Shown here: in pieces, positions 10,714-20,806 of the stretch
Numbering within the stretch: the stretch's first letter is position 1
Layout: every line of letters starts with the position of its first letter
DNA from: Escallonia rubra
Taxonomy: Eukaryota > Streptophyta > Magnoliopsida > Escalloniales > Escalloniaceae
Reading direction: 5' to 3'
Assembly (NCBI GenBank): GCA_033065855.1
Contig: JAVXUO010003131.1
Location: 62,001 to 126,000, forward strand
Length of the DNA: 64,000 nucleotides
The notes under the pieces: generated by a model
What the model saw: the letters and a program-made list of their open reading frames with translations, nothing else
What the model was told of the DNA's origin: nothing
Database searches by the model: none
Program-made: the position numbers and the translations under genes

Positions 10714-11718
10714 AAGTTCCATTCCCCAGGAATTCGGGCCATTCCGAAGCCGGTAGCAATTTTTCGCCGAACGGGCTTTTAAGCACTCGATCCGGACACC
10801 GGTTCGGGATTTTTTGACGAAAATTTCCTAAAATGCTTTTTAGATCAAGGATGAACTCAGCAACCTTAGAATAGCGTCTTAAAGCACTTTTGAGATTTTT
10901 TTCCGATGCCAGGGGGCATTTCGGTAATTCGCCGCCGGAGAGGGGTATTTTCGTAATTTTGCCTCTTTCAACTTTTTCGAGCGCCTTTTCAGTCCGTAAA
11001 TGTAAGCAAACCCTAGCGAAGGCGGGAAGTTCCATTCCCCACGAATTCGGGCCATTCCGAAGCCGGTAGCAATTTTTTGCCGAACGGGCTTTTAAGCGCT
11101 CGATCCGGACACCGGTTCGGGATTTTTGGACGAAAATTCCCTAAAATGCTTTCTAGATCAAGGATGAACTCAGCAACCTTAGAATAGCGTCTTAAAGCAC
11201 TTTTGAGATTTTTTCCGATGCCAGGGGGCATTTTGGTAATTCGCCGCCCGATAGGGGTATTTTCGTAATTTTGCCCCTTTCAACTTTTTTGAATGACTGC
11301 TTAGTCCATAAATGTAAGCAAACCCTAAGGATGTTGGAAAGTTCCATTCCCCACGAATTCGGGGCATTCCGAAGCCGATAGCAACTTTTTGCCGAACGGG
11401 CTTTTAAGCGCTCGATCCGGACACCGGTTCGGGATTTTTTGACGAAAATTCCCTAAAATGCTTTTTAGATCAAGGATGAACTCAGCAACCTTAGAAAAGC
11501 GTCTTAAAGCACTTTTGAGATTTTTCCCGATGCCAGGGGGCATTTTGGTAATTCGCCGCCCGATAGGGGTATTTTCGTAATTTTGCCCCTTTCAACTTTT
11601 TTGAATGACTGCTTAGTCCATAAATGTAAGCAAACCCTAGCGAAGGTGGGAAGTTCCATTCCCCACGAATTCGGGCCATTCCGAAGCCGGTAGCAATTTT
11701 TTGCCTATGAAACTTTTA
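10714..11718 (+). repeat. 312-bp subterminal tandem repeats, left arm of element B
   Basis: Each unit begins AAGTTCCATTCCCC and runs through CCGAAGCCGGTAGCAA, CCGGACACCGGTTCGG, AGCGTCTTAAAGCACTTTTG and TGTAAGCAAACCCTAG. Starts at about 10714, 11027, 11339 and 11651 give spacings of 312-313 bp. Open frames on the minus strand through these units are repeat artefacts repeated once per unit. Confidence 0.85.
11710..11718. repeat. Left 9-bp target duplication of element C
   Basis: AAACTTTTA here is repeated exactly at 17562-17570 on the other side of element C. Nine bases is the usual Mutator-superfamily duplication length. Confidence 0.95.
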
Positions 11719-12060
11719 GGGTTAATTACTCACGGCCCCCCTGAGGTTTACCCTAAATTACACACGGACCCCCTTATCTTTTGAAAATTACACTCCTCTC
11801 CCCTGAGGTTTGTCCCCGCATTTCACGGAGCCCCAAAAAATTGACAGAGACCCTAACTCCGTCTAAAGATGCTCTGACACTTCACTTTTTGGAGTTTTCA
11901 TCCCCAAAATGCCCCCCCTTTCTTGAATAAAACCCCTCTTGCCCCTTAGGGTTTTTCTTTTTCTTCTTCTTCATTCTATTTCTCTTCTTCAGAGACCCAT
12001 TTCTTTCTCCTTCTTCCTCCCTTTCTTCCTTCACTTCATTCTTTCCCTTCTAACCAAAAA

Positions 12061-12483
12061 ATGTCAAGGTCAGGAAATGGTGAGGAATGGTTGGATCTAA
12101 GGTTTAACTACATAAGTTGCTGGTGTAGAAAGAGAGCAAGTCTTAGAATTGTTGAATCTGATGAGAAGCCAAGCAAGGGGAAGTTGTTCTTCACTTGTGC
12201 AAGTGGTGGTTGTAACATGTTTAGTTGGTGCAATCCTGATAGAGCAACATTGAAGCCAAGTGTAAGGTCAATCATCTCTTCACCTGATGTTTATGAAGAA
12301 ATTCGAAGGCATGAAACCAATGAAGAATCAAGGATGCACTTGCTTGAGGCAAATGAAGCTGAAAGGAGTAAAAAATTACAGCTAATTGAGTCTAATCAAG
12401 CAATGTTGAAGATGTTGGTTATTAGTTCTTTAATTTCATCATGGATGTGTATGTTGATGATAGTTTTTGTCATTAACAAATGA
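12061..12483 (+). CDS. Small GRF-type zinc-finger protein with C-terminal membrane anchor
   Basis: A single-exon 140-aa protein. Residues about 20-58 form a GRF-type zinc finger: C20-x-C22, the KGKLFFTC segment with C46, then C51 and C57 (SWC). GRF fingers bind single-stranded nucleic acid in other proteins such as topoisomerase 3 and APE2. Residues 78-112 are charged and likely coiled coil; 116-138 are hydrophobic with a final NK, a probable tail-anchor helix. ATG 12061 is the first in the frame and follows an A-rich leader. It lies inside element C, converging with the transposase, in the position mudrB occupies in maize MuDR, but there is no evident sequence relation to mudrB. Similar short GRF-plus-coil proteins are common in plant genomes. 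Role in transposition is inference. Confidence 0.75.
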   Translation: MSRSGNGEEWLDLRFNYISCWCRKRASLRIVESDEKPSKGKLFFTCASGGCNMFSWCNPDRATLKPSVRSIISSPDVYEEIRRHETNEESRMHLLEANEAERSKKLQLIESNQAMLKMLVISSLISSWMCMLMIVFVINK

Positions 12484-13417
12484 TGAATGTGGTGTAGGGT
12501 TATGTAATGCAACCAATGTAGCCTTAAGAGAGAAATGGTACTCTCGAATTTTCTAGGGTTCATGTAATGAATGTAATGATATTTGAATGAAGTATCTATG
12601 GCTGCAATGAAATTTTCTAGGGAAATGAACATGTTGGTTATATATTTTCTAGGCAAATGAAGAGGTTGGTCATCTATTTTCTAAGCAAATGGAGTATCTA
12701 TGCCTTCTTAAGGGGGCTTGTGGTTTGTGCACATTGCACAAAGACCACAAGCAATCAACCTGCTCAAATGGTCCAACCACAAAATGCAAGTCACAACCTG
12801 CTCAATTCAATCCCCAAGACAATACACAAACCAAGTCCCCAACAAGTTACCAATATGCTCAAAAGTATGACTATTCAAATACACAACTTGTTCCAACCAT
12901 GCACAAATTCTACCAGCTACAATTTTCAAACTCAAACACAAGCACAACCTGCCCTAACCAATGCTTCTAACACACTTCATATTTTGTGCAAATAAGTAAG
13001 ATCTCAATCCTGAGCAACATACTGAAACTAAGTACACATTAGCTCAATAATAACATCATTCATCATCCAAATGTTAACATTGTGCAAATAGAGTTTACAT
13101 CATCCAAATGTTTACATCATCCAAATGTTGATAAACATGATTAAAAGCATTAATGTTGACTAAAACCTAAAGTTTACAATTTGAATATTGTAGTCAACCT
13201 AACTGTAACCTACAGTTAACCTATTCCCACTATGACTTTAACTTCAAAAATTTGTCTTCAGTCACAGCAATCAACACCATTTTCAAAGTCTTCAATAAGC
13301 TTCACAAAAAGAATCTGCACAGTTTCTGTAATCTTCACAAAATGAATCTTCACCATGTATGTACACAAAATGAATCTTCACCATGTATGTACACAAAATG
13401 ATGCACACTAGCAGCAG
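12484..13417. other. Spacer between the two convergent genes of element C
   Basis: AT-rich sequence with short direct repeats, for example CATCCAAATGTT near 13070-13130 and ATGAATCTTCACCATGTATG near 13340-13390. It presumably contains the 3' UTRs and polyadenylation signals of both genes. Open frames at 12657-12995 are low in complexity and lack any recognisable domain. Confidence 0.5.
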
Positions 13418-16043
13418 CTAAGGCATGGTTCCTTGACTAGGACCCCCCACAGCAGGTCCTCCCTGTTCAAAAATTCAAAACTACATTTAGTCAAAAGTAA
13501 ACTAAATCACAGTAAACCAAAATCAAAACCACAGTTAGTATACTTACATCCAAATTCATGCTAACTTGACCTCCTCCCACTTGATTGCCTCCAGTTTGGC
13601 TGCCACCAGCTTGGCTGCCACCAGCTTGGCTGCCACTAGCTGCAGCAGTGCCCCTACTAATGCCTCTCACAGGTGCCCTTTGACAGGTCCTTTTGTTGTG
13701 CCCAATTTCCTTACAAATTGCACATTTTATGGTGCATGACCTCTTGCCTTCCTTAGCAGGTTCATCAGCAGCCCTTTTCCTCTCTTTTCTTGGCCTTCCT
13801 GGCAATCTTCTTAATGGTGGAGGCTGCAAGGGATCCCCTGGAGCAGGCTGCCATTGGGACTCATCATGCACTGGGTGCATGACCCCACCATAGGTCTTCA
13901 AGTATGTGTCCCTGCTGTAGCATACATCCACAAAATCTAATACTTCCATTCTCCTAGTATTGATGCATGCTGCTGCATGCTTGCAAGGTATGCCAGTTAT
14001 ATTCCAAACCCTACAACAACAACTCCTCCTTTGAAGATCAACCACATGCACCTTCCCAAGATCAACCACCTCAAATTCTGTACCCCCAGCACACATCACT
14101 ATGCTACAATGCCTAGACTGAGCAATGGCTTGGTTGCATTTTTTCACAATCTTAGGAGCTACCTTACCATCCCAAGAGGCAGCATTTTCAAACCTTTCAT
14201 GCACCTTGGACATCAACCTAGTTCTAATAGTATCAACCAAAGATAGCACAGGTTTTTCTCTCAAGTTCCCTAACCAATTATTGAAGGACTCAACAATGTT
14301 GCTAGTTACATGCTCATTCTTAACAGCATGGTCAAAAGTGTGCCTAGCCCAACTCTCTAACCTATGCCCACTCAACCACTCAGCTGCTTCTGGTGAGTGG
14401 TCCTTCATTTGACCCATGGCAAGGTTAAAGTCATCAACATTATATGCCTTCACAGCAGCCCAGAAATATGCTTTCAACTTGATGCCAGGGTACTTAGCCT
14501 TGAAGTTACAGTAGAGATGCCTGCAGCACCTCCTGTGACTTGCCTGTGGTATGATCTCAGCTAAGGCATTCTCAATACCCTTTTGGCCATCAGACATAAA
14601 TACCCATGGCTTAGCTCCAGAACCATCCCCAATTATGCTGAATAAATGATGAAGAAAAAACCTCCAGCTTTGTGTGTTCTCACTCTCAACCACAGCAAAA
14701 GCCACAGGGAACAACCCATTATTCCCATCAAGACCCACAGCAGCCAATAACACACCTCCAAAAGGCCCCTTGAGATGACATCCATCAACTGCAAGAAAGG
14801 GCCTACAAGCATGTCTAAAGCCATCTTGGATAGCTGTAAATGAGAAGAAGAGCCTATGGAAGTGAGGCAAATCCAAGTTAGGACTAACCCTCTGAGTTTC
14901 AAGCTTGAACAAGCTACCAGGGTTAGTCCTCATCACTTCATGCCCATACCTCCACAACTTCTTGTATGACTCAGCATGAGACCCCTCTATTTTTTCTAAT
15001 GCCTTCCTTTTGGCCCTATAGAGCTGCATTCTATGGGCCTCTACACCAAACTTCTCAGCCAACAATTCTTGCAGACCACCCAAACTGATGTTAGGATTTC
15101 CCCTAATGTATTTAAACATCTTCTCTGAAATCCAAGTGGAGTTGGCTTCTTTATTAGTAGTGGCCATCACACAAGTGTGTTCAGGGCCACATTTCTTAAT
15201 TTTAAATGTTGTGCCATCAGGGATACTGGTTGCACGTATTCTCCAGGCACATCCAGGGCTGCCACAATGAGCAGCCACCCTTGTCTTCTCATTCTTGTCT
15301 CTCACCAGTTTAAACCCATTCTCAATGGTATAGTCTTTCAAAGTTGCCCTAAAATGATCTACATCTTCAAACAATAAACCCTGATGCAGTTCAATTTTTT
15401 CCCCTTCCTTGTGTTGAAACAACTTCCCACTCATAAATCTGTCTACATTTATTGTTGCCACATCTACATTCTCATCACTGTTGTACAAGGGGGTTTCTTC
15501 ATCATCATCACATTCTGACAACATTTCATCACTTGGCTTATCATCATCTATCTCAGTGTCTTCATCATTAGTCCCTGACTCTTCATCACTCTCACTCACT
15601 CCTACTCCTTGCCAATCAAAGTCATCAGAATCATCACTGGACAAATGTATTTCCCCCTCACTTCCTTCTTCTTCATCACTGCTGTCCCCTTCACTTTCTT
15701 CTACTTCATTCAAGTCCTCATTTCTAGCTGCCTGACTACTTGGTTCTGGATAACAAACTGCCCCAGGTTCAGCCCTATCAATCTCTAAGTAGACATGTAT
15801 ATCCTTAGAGTTCTCATATAGTGCAAACATGTCCACTAAAGCCTTATCAGAATTTAATTCAGTCCTGACCTGAGTTCCAGGCAACATGAAGTACATGTCA
15901 ATGCATAAACCTAGCCTAGGGGGGAGGTCTTTCAAACATAGCTCAGTTGCATCACTTAGCAAGTCCATGTAACTGTATCTGTCTGGATCTACATTCTCAA
16001 TCTCTCTGGCTATGTTACAGTAGTGGACCAGCAGGGTATGCAT
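13418..16043 (-). CDS. MuDR-type MULE transposase, intact
   Basis: Coding exons are 16043-13548 and 13462-13418, joined by GTAAGT...CAG in phase, giving 846 aa. The ATG at 16043 immediately follows an acceptor (TTACAG/AA), so a non-coding exon ending at 17171 (donor GTATGT) probably supplies the 5' UTR; a TATA box (TATATATAA) lies at about 17412-17421. Domains: acidic region (about 110-200), MuDR DNA-binding domain (about 201-291), and MULE DDE core with D420 (AVDGCHLKG), D485 (MSDGQKG) and E585 (NIVESFNNW). A SWIM finger (C675, C677, C687, H689), an AT-hook-like GRPRK and a CCHC knuckle (C774, C777, H782, C787) follow, then a Gly/Gln-rich tail. All catalytic residues are present and there is no stop. 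This is the presumed mobilising enzyme of element C. Confidence 0.9.
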
Positions 16044-16045
16044 TT

Positions 16046-17170
16046 CTGTAATGTATATACAAAGAGAGTTAACTTGGATGTCAATTAAGCTGTCAAACAG
16101 GGCTGTAATTAACTTGCCAATTTGAAATAATATTACTTTATTTATCAATTAAGGCTTTCACAAAGCTGTCAATTAGGTATGTTAATTAGTTATCTATTAG
16201 GGTTTCCATTTGGGTGTCAATTAGGGCTTTAATTTAAGTTCTTAATTGGGCAAGTTGACTAAGTAGTCAATTAGGGTTTCAATTGAGTTGTCAATTGGGG
16301 TTTCGAAAATGAAATTGTATTAGGGCTTCAATTTCAGTGTCGATTAGGAATTTAATTTGATTAAGTAGTCAATTAGGGTTTCAATTAAGTTGTCAATTGG
16401 GGTTTCGAAAACGAAATTGAATTAGGGCTTCAATTTCAGTGTCGATTAGGAATTTAATTTGATTAAGTAGTCAATTAGGGTTTCAATTGAGGTTTCGAAA
16501 ACGAAATTGAATTAGGGCTTCAATTTCAATGTCGATTAGGGATTCAATTTGATTAAGTAGTCAATTAGGGTTTCAATTGAGTTGTCAATTGGGGTTTCGA
16601 AAACGAAATTGAATTAGGGCTTCAATTTCAGTGTCGATTAGGGATTCAATTTGATTAAGTAGTCAATTAGGGTTTCAATTGAGTTGTCAATTGGGGTTTC
16701 GAAAACGAAATTGAATTAGGGCTTCAATTTCAGTGTCGATTAGGAATTCAATTTGATTAAATAGTCAATTAGGGTTTCAATTGACTTTTCAATTGGGGTT
16801 TCAATTTAGGGCTTTTAGGGCTTTCGATTATGGCTTCAATTTAGGGATTTCGGTTTAAGGCTTTCGATTAGGGCTCTAAGTAGGGCTCTAGTTAGGGTTT
16901 TCTGCTAATAATCATATAACATGCAATAATCATATACTAAACATACAATAACCATACACTTAACATGCAAAAACCATGCACTCAACATGCAATAACCATA
17001 CACTCAACATGCCCATGATTACATACAACAGAGACTCAACATGCATGTGATTAAACAGAACAGAGACGTAAATTAGGGTTTCTTTGTTAAAAATCATCCA
17101 TTACAGTTTCAAAAAAATGAAGAAACTAGAGAAATGATTGCGATCAGATGAAAAGGGTATGAAAACATAC
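16046..17170 (-). other. Inferred 5' UTR intron of the element C transposase
   Basis: The donor (CACGAAG/GTATGT, at 17170) and acceptor (ATTACAG, at 16046) are good plant splice signals. The inferred upstream exon (about 17171-17385) contains no ATG in any frame, so splicing places ATG 16043 first. The intron holds the TTAGGG-rich tandem array. If the intron is not used, upstream ATGs in this stretch would compete. Confidence 0.55.
16240..16815 (-). repeat. 102-bp tandem array with repeated telobox motifs
   Basis: Units start at GTAGTCAATTAGGGTTTC near 16263, 16365, 16467, 16557, 16659 and 16761. Spacing is 102 bp except one 90-bp unit lacking 12 bases. Each contains TTAGGGTTT (read AAACCCTAA on the transposase strand) and GGGGTTTCGAAAACGAAATTG. 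Further copies of the motif lie at about 16198, 16890 and 17075. Telobox motifs are promoter elements of translation-related genes in plants, so the array could act as an intronic enhancer; it could also be a simple repeat. Confidence 0.85.
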
Positions 17171-17411
17171 CTTCGTGTTTGCACAACCGTCCACGATCTT
17201 CACTCGAGTACCACCGTTCAGGGCTGCCGTCGTCGCCGTCGTCGTCGCCGTCGTCGCCGCTGGGTTCGATTTCGCAGAAAGCAAGAAATGGCAATGAAAT
17301 TTGACGGTACAACTTCCCTACCAACTTCCCTCTCTCCTCTCTCTCGAAGTCTGTAACCAAGAGCCACTTGCTCTCTTGATTTCCCTCCAAAACCCAAGAG
17401 ACACTGTGTGG

Positions 17412-17421
17412 TTATATATAA
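17412..17421 (-). promoter_or_regulatory. TATA box of the element C transposase
   Basis: TTATATATAA on the minus strand, about 140 bp inside the right end of element C and about 25-30 bp before the inferred 5' exon. This is the typical position for a MULE whose transposase promoter sits just inside the terminal repeat. Confidence 0.55.
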
Positions 17422-17561
17422 GGGCAGAATGGTCTTTTCATGACCAGCCGTTAACCCCGTCAAAGAATTTCAAATTTTTGGGGCTGAGTGTAATTTGCAA
17501 AGATAGTGGGGTCCGAGTGTAATTTAGGGTAAACCTCAGGGGTGCCGTGAGTAATTAACCC

Positions 17562-18240
17562 AAACTTTTAAGCGCTTGATCCAGACACCGGTTCGGAATT
17601 TTTTGACGAAAAATCCCTAAAATGCTTTCTAGATGAAGGATGAACTCAGAAACCTTAGAATAGCGTCTTAAATCACTTTTGAGATTATTCCCGATGCCAG
17701 GGGCATTTCGGTAATTCGCCCGCCCGAGAGGGGTATTTTCGTAATTTTACGCTGTCAACTTTTTCGAGCGTCAATACTGTCCGTAAATGTAAGCAAACCC
17801 TAGCGACGGCTGATTTGAAGCCGATTCACTGGGCGTTGGGGTCATAATGAATCCCGGGCCATTTCGGTAATTTGCCGCTCATCGGGGGCTATTTTCCTTA
17901 TTTTACATTATACAAATTTTCCGAATGACTTTTAGTTCAGGAAAGGGTGTGAGACACCCGAAAAGTTATTTTAAAGTTGTGATGAGAGGTGTGTTTAAAA
18001 GTCGTTTGAAAAAACTATTCAGTTTTTCTGATGCCAGGGGGCATTTTGGTAATTCGCATTCCCGAGAGGGTATTTTCGTTATTTTGCCCCTTTCAGTTTT
18101 TCAAATGACTGCTTCGTCCATAAATGTAAGCAAAGCACCTGAAAGGTTGTTTTGAAGCTGATTTGGGGCGTCAGGGTGATAACGAACCCCCGGGGGCAGC
18201 TCATCGGGGGCTATTTTGGTAATTTTACATTATACAAATC
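17562..18240 (+). repeat. Remainder of the element B left arm after element C
   Basis: It begins with the second copy of AAACTTTTA and resumes the interrupted 312-bp unit (AAGCGCTTGATCCAGACACCGG), reaching TGTAAGCAAACCCTAG near 17812. More diverged partial units follow to about 18240 (GATGCCAGGGGGCATTTTGG near 18030). The inverse counterpart is 24781-25035. Confidence 0.8.
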
Positions 18241-18341
18241 TGTAACTGAATTACGTTTAAATAATTTTTATTCTTCTTTTACTTAATTCTTTGACTTGTT
18301 GAGAATGATATAATTTTTATTTTATAGATTTCAGTATAAAT

Positions 18342-20647
18342 ATGGATGCAACTGGAGGAAGCAATTTTTGTGAAGGTTCTGATCCACCTTACTTGGGTCA
18401 AATTTTTCAAACACTGGACGAAATTGAAGCATACTACAGAGCATATTCGAAAACGATGGGTTTCGGTATTCGAACTAAGACGAGTCGAAAACGGGTGAGT
18501 ACAGATCAAATCTGTACAAGACTATTTGAGTGTCATAGAGGGGCACCGCATGTACCCCCGGTCGTTCCGATCAGTGACGAAGGGACAACAAGACAAAGAA
18601 AACGCGACATATTTCCGGGTACCGGCTGCAAGGCCCATGTGTATGCAGTACACCGGAAAAGAGAAAACCATTGGGTTGTGATGGGAGTAGAGTTGAGTCA
18701 TAATCATCAGTTGATGACCCCCAGTAAGATTGGTCAAATTCACAACACCGAGAAATTAGCGCGGCACACAGACAACTGATTTTTACAATGGCCGGGGCTA
18801 AAATTCCACCTTCTAAGATGATGGGGGTTTTCTCAAGCCAGGCTGGAGGGATTGACAGGTTGAGTTTCAACGAAGTGGACCTTTGAAATGAACTTCGTGC
18901 TCAGAAGAGAGAGTCTTTCGGTAGGAGTGATTCTCAAGCTACACTTGATCTCTTCAGGTGCCTTCAGAGTGAGAATTCTGGATTTTTCTACAGTCTCCAA
19001 CTGGATGATGAGAACCACATTAGTACTATATTTTGGGCGGACCCCCGTTCTAGAGCTGCTTACCAAAATTTTGGGGATGTTGTGACGTTTGACACCACAT
19101 ACCGCACCAATAAGTACTCTATGCCTTTTGCTCCGTTCACCGGGGTGAACCACCACTATCAGTCAATCTCGTTTGGCTTTGCCCTGCTTAGGGATGAGAC
19201 GGAGGAGTCATTTACGTGGTTATTTGAAACGTGGCTTCAAGCAATGTATCATATTCCTCCAAAGACCATCATCACCGACCAAGATCTGGCAATGAAAAAT
19301 GCAATTGCTAAGGTCCTTCCAGATACTCACCATGTACTGTGCACGTGGCACATAAGCAACAAATATCCCGAACGGCTTCACAATGTATATGCAAACCATC
19401 CGGAATTCAAGACTGACTTTAATACATGTGTGAAGAAATCGTTGACGGTAGACGTGTTCGAGGAGAGGTGGGCCACGTTAATGGATGACTACAATTTGCA
19501 CAATCATGCCTGGTTACAATCGTTGTATGCGATCAAGACACAGTGGGTCGGTGCCTACACCAAGAAGTTTTTTGCAGCCGGAATGACTACGACCTCGAGA
19601 AGCGAAGCTATGAATTCATTCTTTGATGGGTACGTAAGCCAGTCTTCAAGTATAGTGGAGTTCGTACTAGAGATGCAGAAAGCCATTGATAGGCAATTGT
19701 ACCGTGAGAGAGAAGCCGACGCGGCTACAGTTTACAGGGAAAGAGCCATACTACTCTTTTCACCTTTGGAGGTTCATGCGGCTCAAGTCTATACCAAGGA
19801 AATGTTTAGACAGTTTCAGAATGAACTACTAAAGTCTAATCAATATGGCATGACAAAGTTGCCCGAGTATTCCACCAGAGATCTCAAGGTTTATGCTTTG
19901 ACAAACGTGACGAATTTCGCCAATCCGTGCTCTTCGTCGACTCCGAGGAACAGAAGACATTTTACCGTTGCTAAATGTATGGACACCGGGTTGGTAAATT
20001 GCAACTGTCAATTGTTTGAGCATAAAGGTATACTTTGTCGACACGCGTTGAGGGTTTTGAGCTCCAAGAATGCTCATGAAATCCCTCCACAGTATATCTT
20101 GGCCCGGTGGACAAAGGAAGCCAATAGAGTCCACAGTCACATTCCTTACGTGCCCAATGTTTCAGTTGATTTCGAGCAATCTGAGACGCTGCGATATAAT
20201 CACCTTTGTAACATCATGCACGGTTTATCAATGGATACAGCGTCAACATTTGATGGGTACATGTATCAAGTTGAAGCAGCCGCACGGGATAAGGCTAAGC
20301 ATGTGGAGTTTAGGATGGCTGATCCAGAAAGACGGGACACTCCGACTACTCGGACGACTCCAGCCGGTAGATTCAATCGAGCCAAACAGCCAGTCATTGA
20401 CGGCACTAGCATGCAAGGTGAGGAGGACGACATTTTTGATCCAATTATTGCACAAACAAAAGGGCGAAAACGAGAAATACGCATGAAGAATCCGATTGAA
20501 AAACCAACGGCTCAAAAAAAATTGCGAAAGTGTGCGTTGTGTAATAAGATGACTGATCATGACAAGAGAAACCATTATAAAGTGTTAGGTCTCGAACCTG
20601 GCAGTATGGTCGAGGAGGACGATGATGATGAAGAGTTTTGGGGTTAA
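18342..20647 (+). pseudogene. FAR1-like MULE transposase of element B, two lesions
   Basis: ATG 18342 opens MDATGGSNF and a FAR1-type DNA-binding region (FECHRGAP near 18526-18550, FPGTGCKAHVYAVHRK near 18614-18660). The frame is lost near 18765, where CACACAGACAAC appears to carry two extra bases relative to the expected frame. It resumes as RQLIFTMAGAK, then meets TGA at 18884 in place of an expected CGA. From 19082 the frame is open to 20647. The MULE core has D in FDTTYRTNKY, D in ITDQDLAMKNA and E in SRSEAMNSFFDGY, followed by SWIM residues CNC...CRH near 19998-20045 and CALCNKMTDHDKRNH near 20531-20575. All catalytic residues are kept, so only two changes separate it from a full protein. 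The absence of other damage suggests recent loss. No corrected sequence is given. Confidence 0.85.
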
Positions 20648-20806
20648 TGTTTCAGTTGTATAACGAATAACTTTTATAATGAGCATAAATTTGTGATTTG
20701 GTTTGTTGAATCTTTAATTTGTGATTTGGTTTGTGGATTATTGATATTTTTGGAAGGGACTATTCGCGCCGTCAATACTTCCGAACAATCTTGTAAATTT
20801 TTTTGT

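Larger units (their letters stand above)
9483..11718 (+). repeat. Left inverted arm of element B (first part, before insertion of element C)
   Basis: Order from the tip: GGGGTTCGATACACACCC end, CCCACCGGTGGG palindrome, polyA run, repeated GCGATTGGC/CCAATCGC blocks (9610-9735), CCCTTTA minisatellite (9743-9793), C-rich tract (9794-10130), leader with TATA box, then 312-bp tandem units beginning near 10714, 11027, 11339 and 11651. The fourth unit is interrupted at 11718 by element C and resumes at 17562. The C-rich tract makes long proline/glycine frames that are not genes. Confidence 0.85.
11719..17561. mobile_element. Mutator-like element C (5.84 kb), complete, nested in element B
   Basis: Ends are perfect inverted repeats for 18 bases (GGGTTAATTACTCACGGC), and similarity continues inward (CTGAGGTTTACCCTAAATTACAC on both sides). 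A perfect 9-bp duplication AAACTTTTA flanks it. It encodes an uninterrupted MuDR-type transposase (minus strand, TATA box near the right end) and a GRF zinc-finger protein (plus strand, near the left end) in convergent orientation. The empty version of the target survives in element B's right arm at about 25010-25035, where the sequence reads straight across the junction. Intact ends, duplication and transposase make this a candidate autonomous element. Confidence 0.95.

Noticed and set aside
10661..11679. Repeated minus-strand frames with NLKSALRRYSKVAEFILDL
   Set aside because: One such frame appears per 312-bp tandem unit and in the inverse arm; it is a repeat, with no start, codon or splice evidence of a gene.
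17171..17390. Extension of the element C transposase N-terminus into this exon, which is in phase with the next exon
   Set aside because: The frame has no ATG; the apparent first codon is TTG. The exon is better read as 5' UTR, with ATG 16043 as start.
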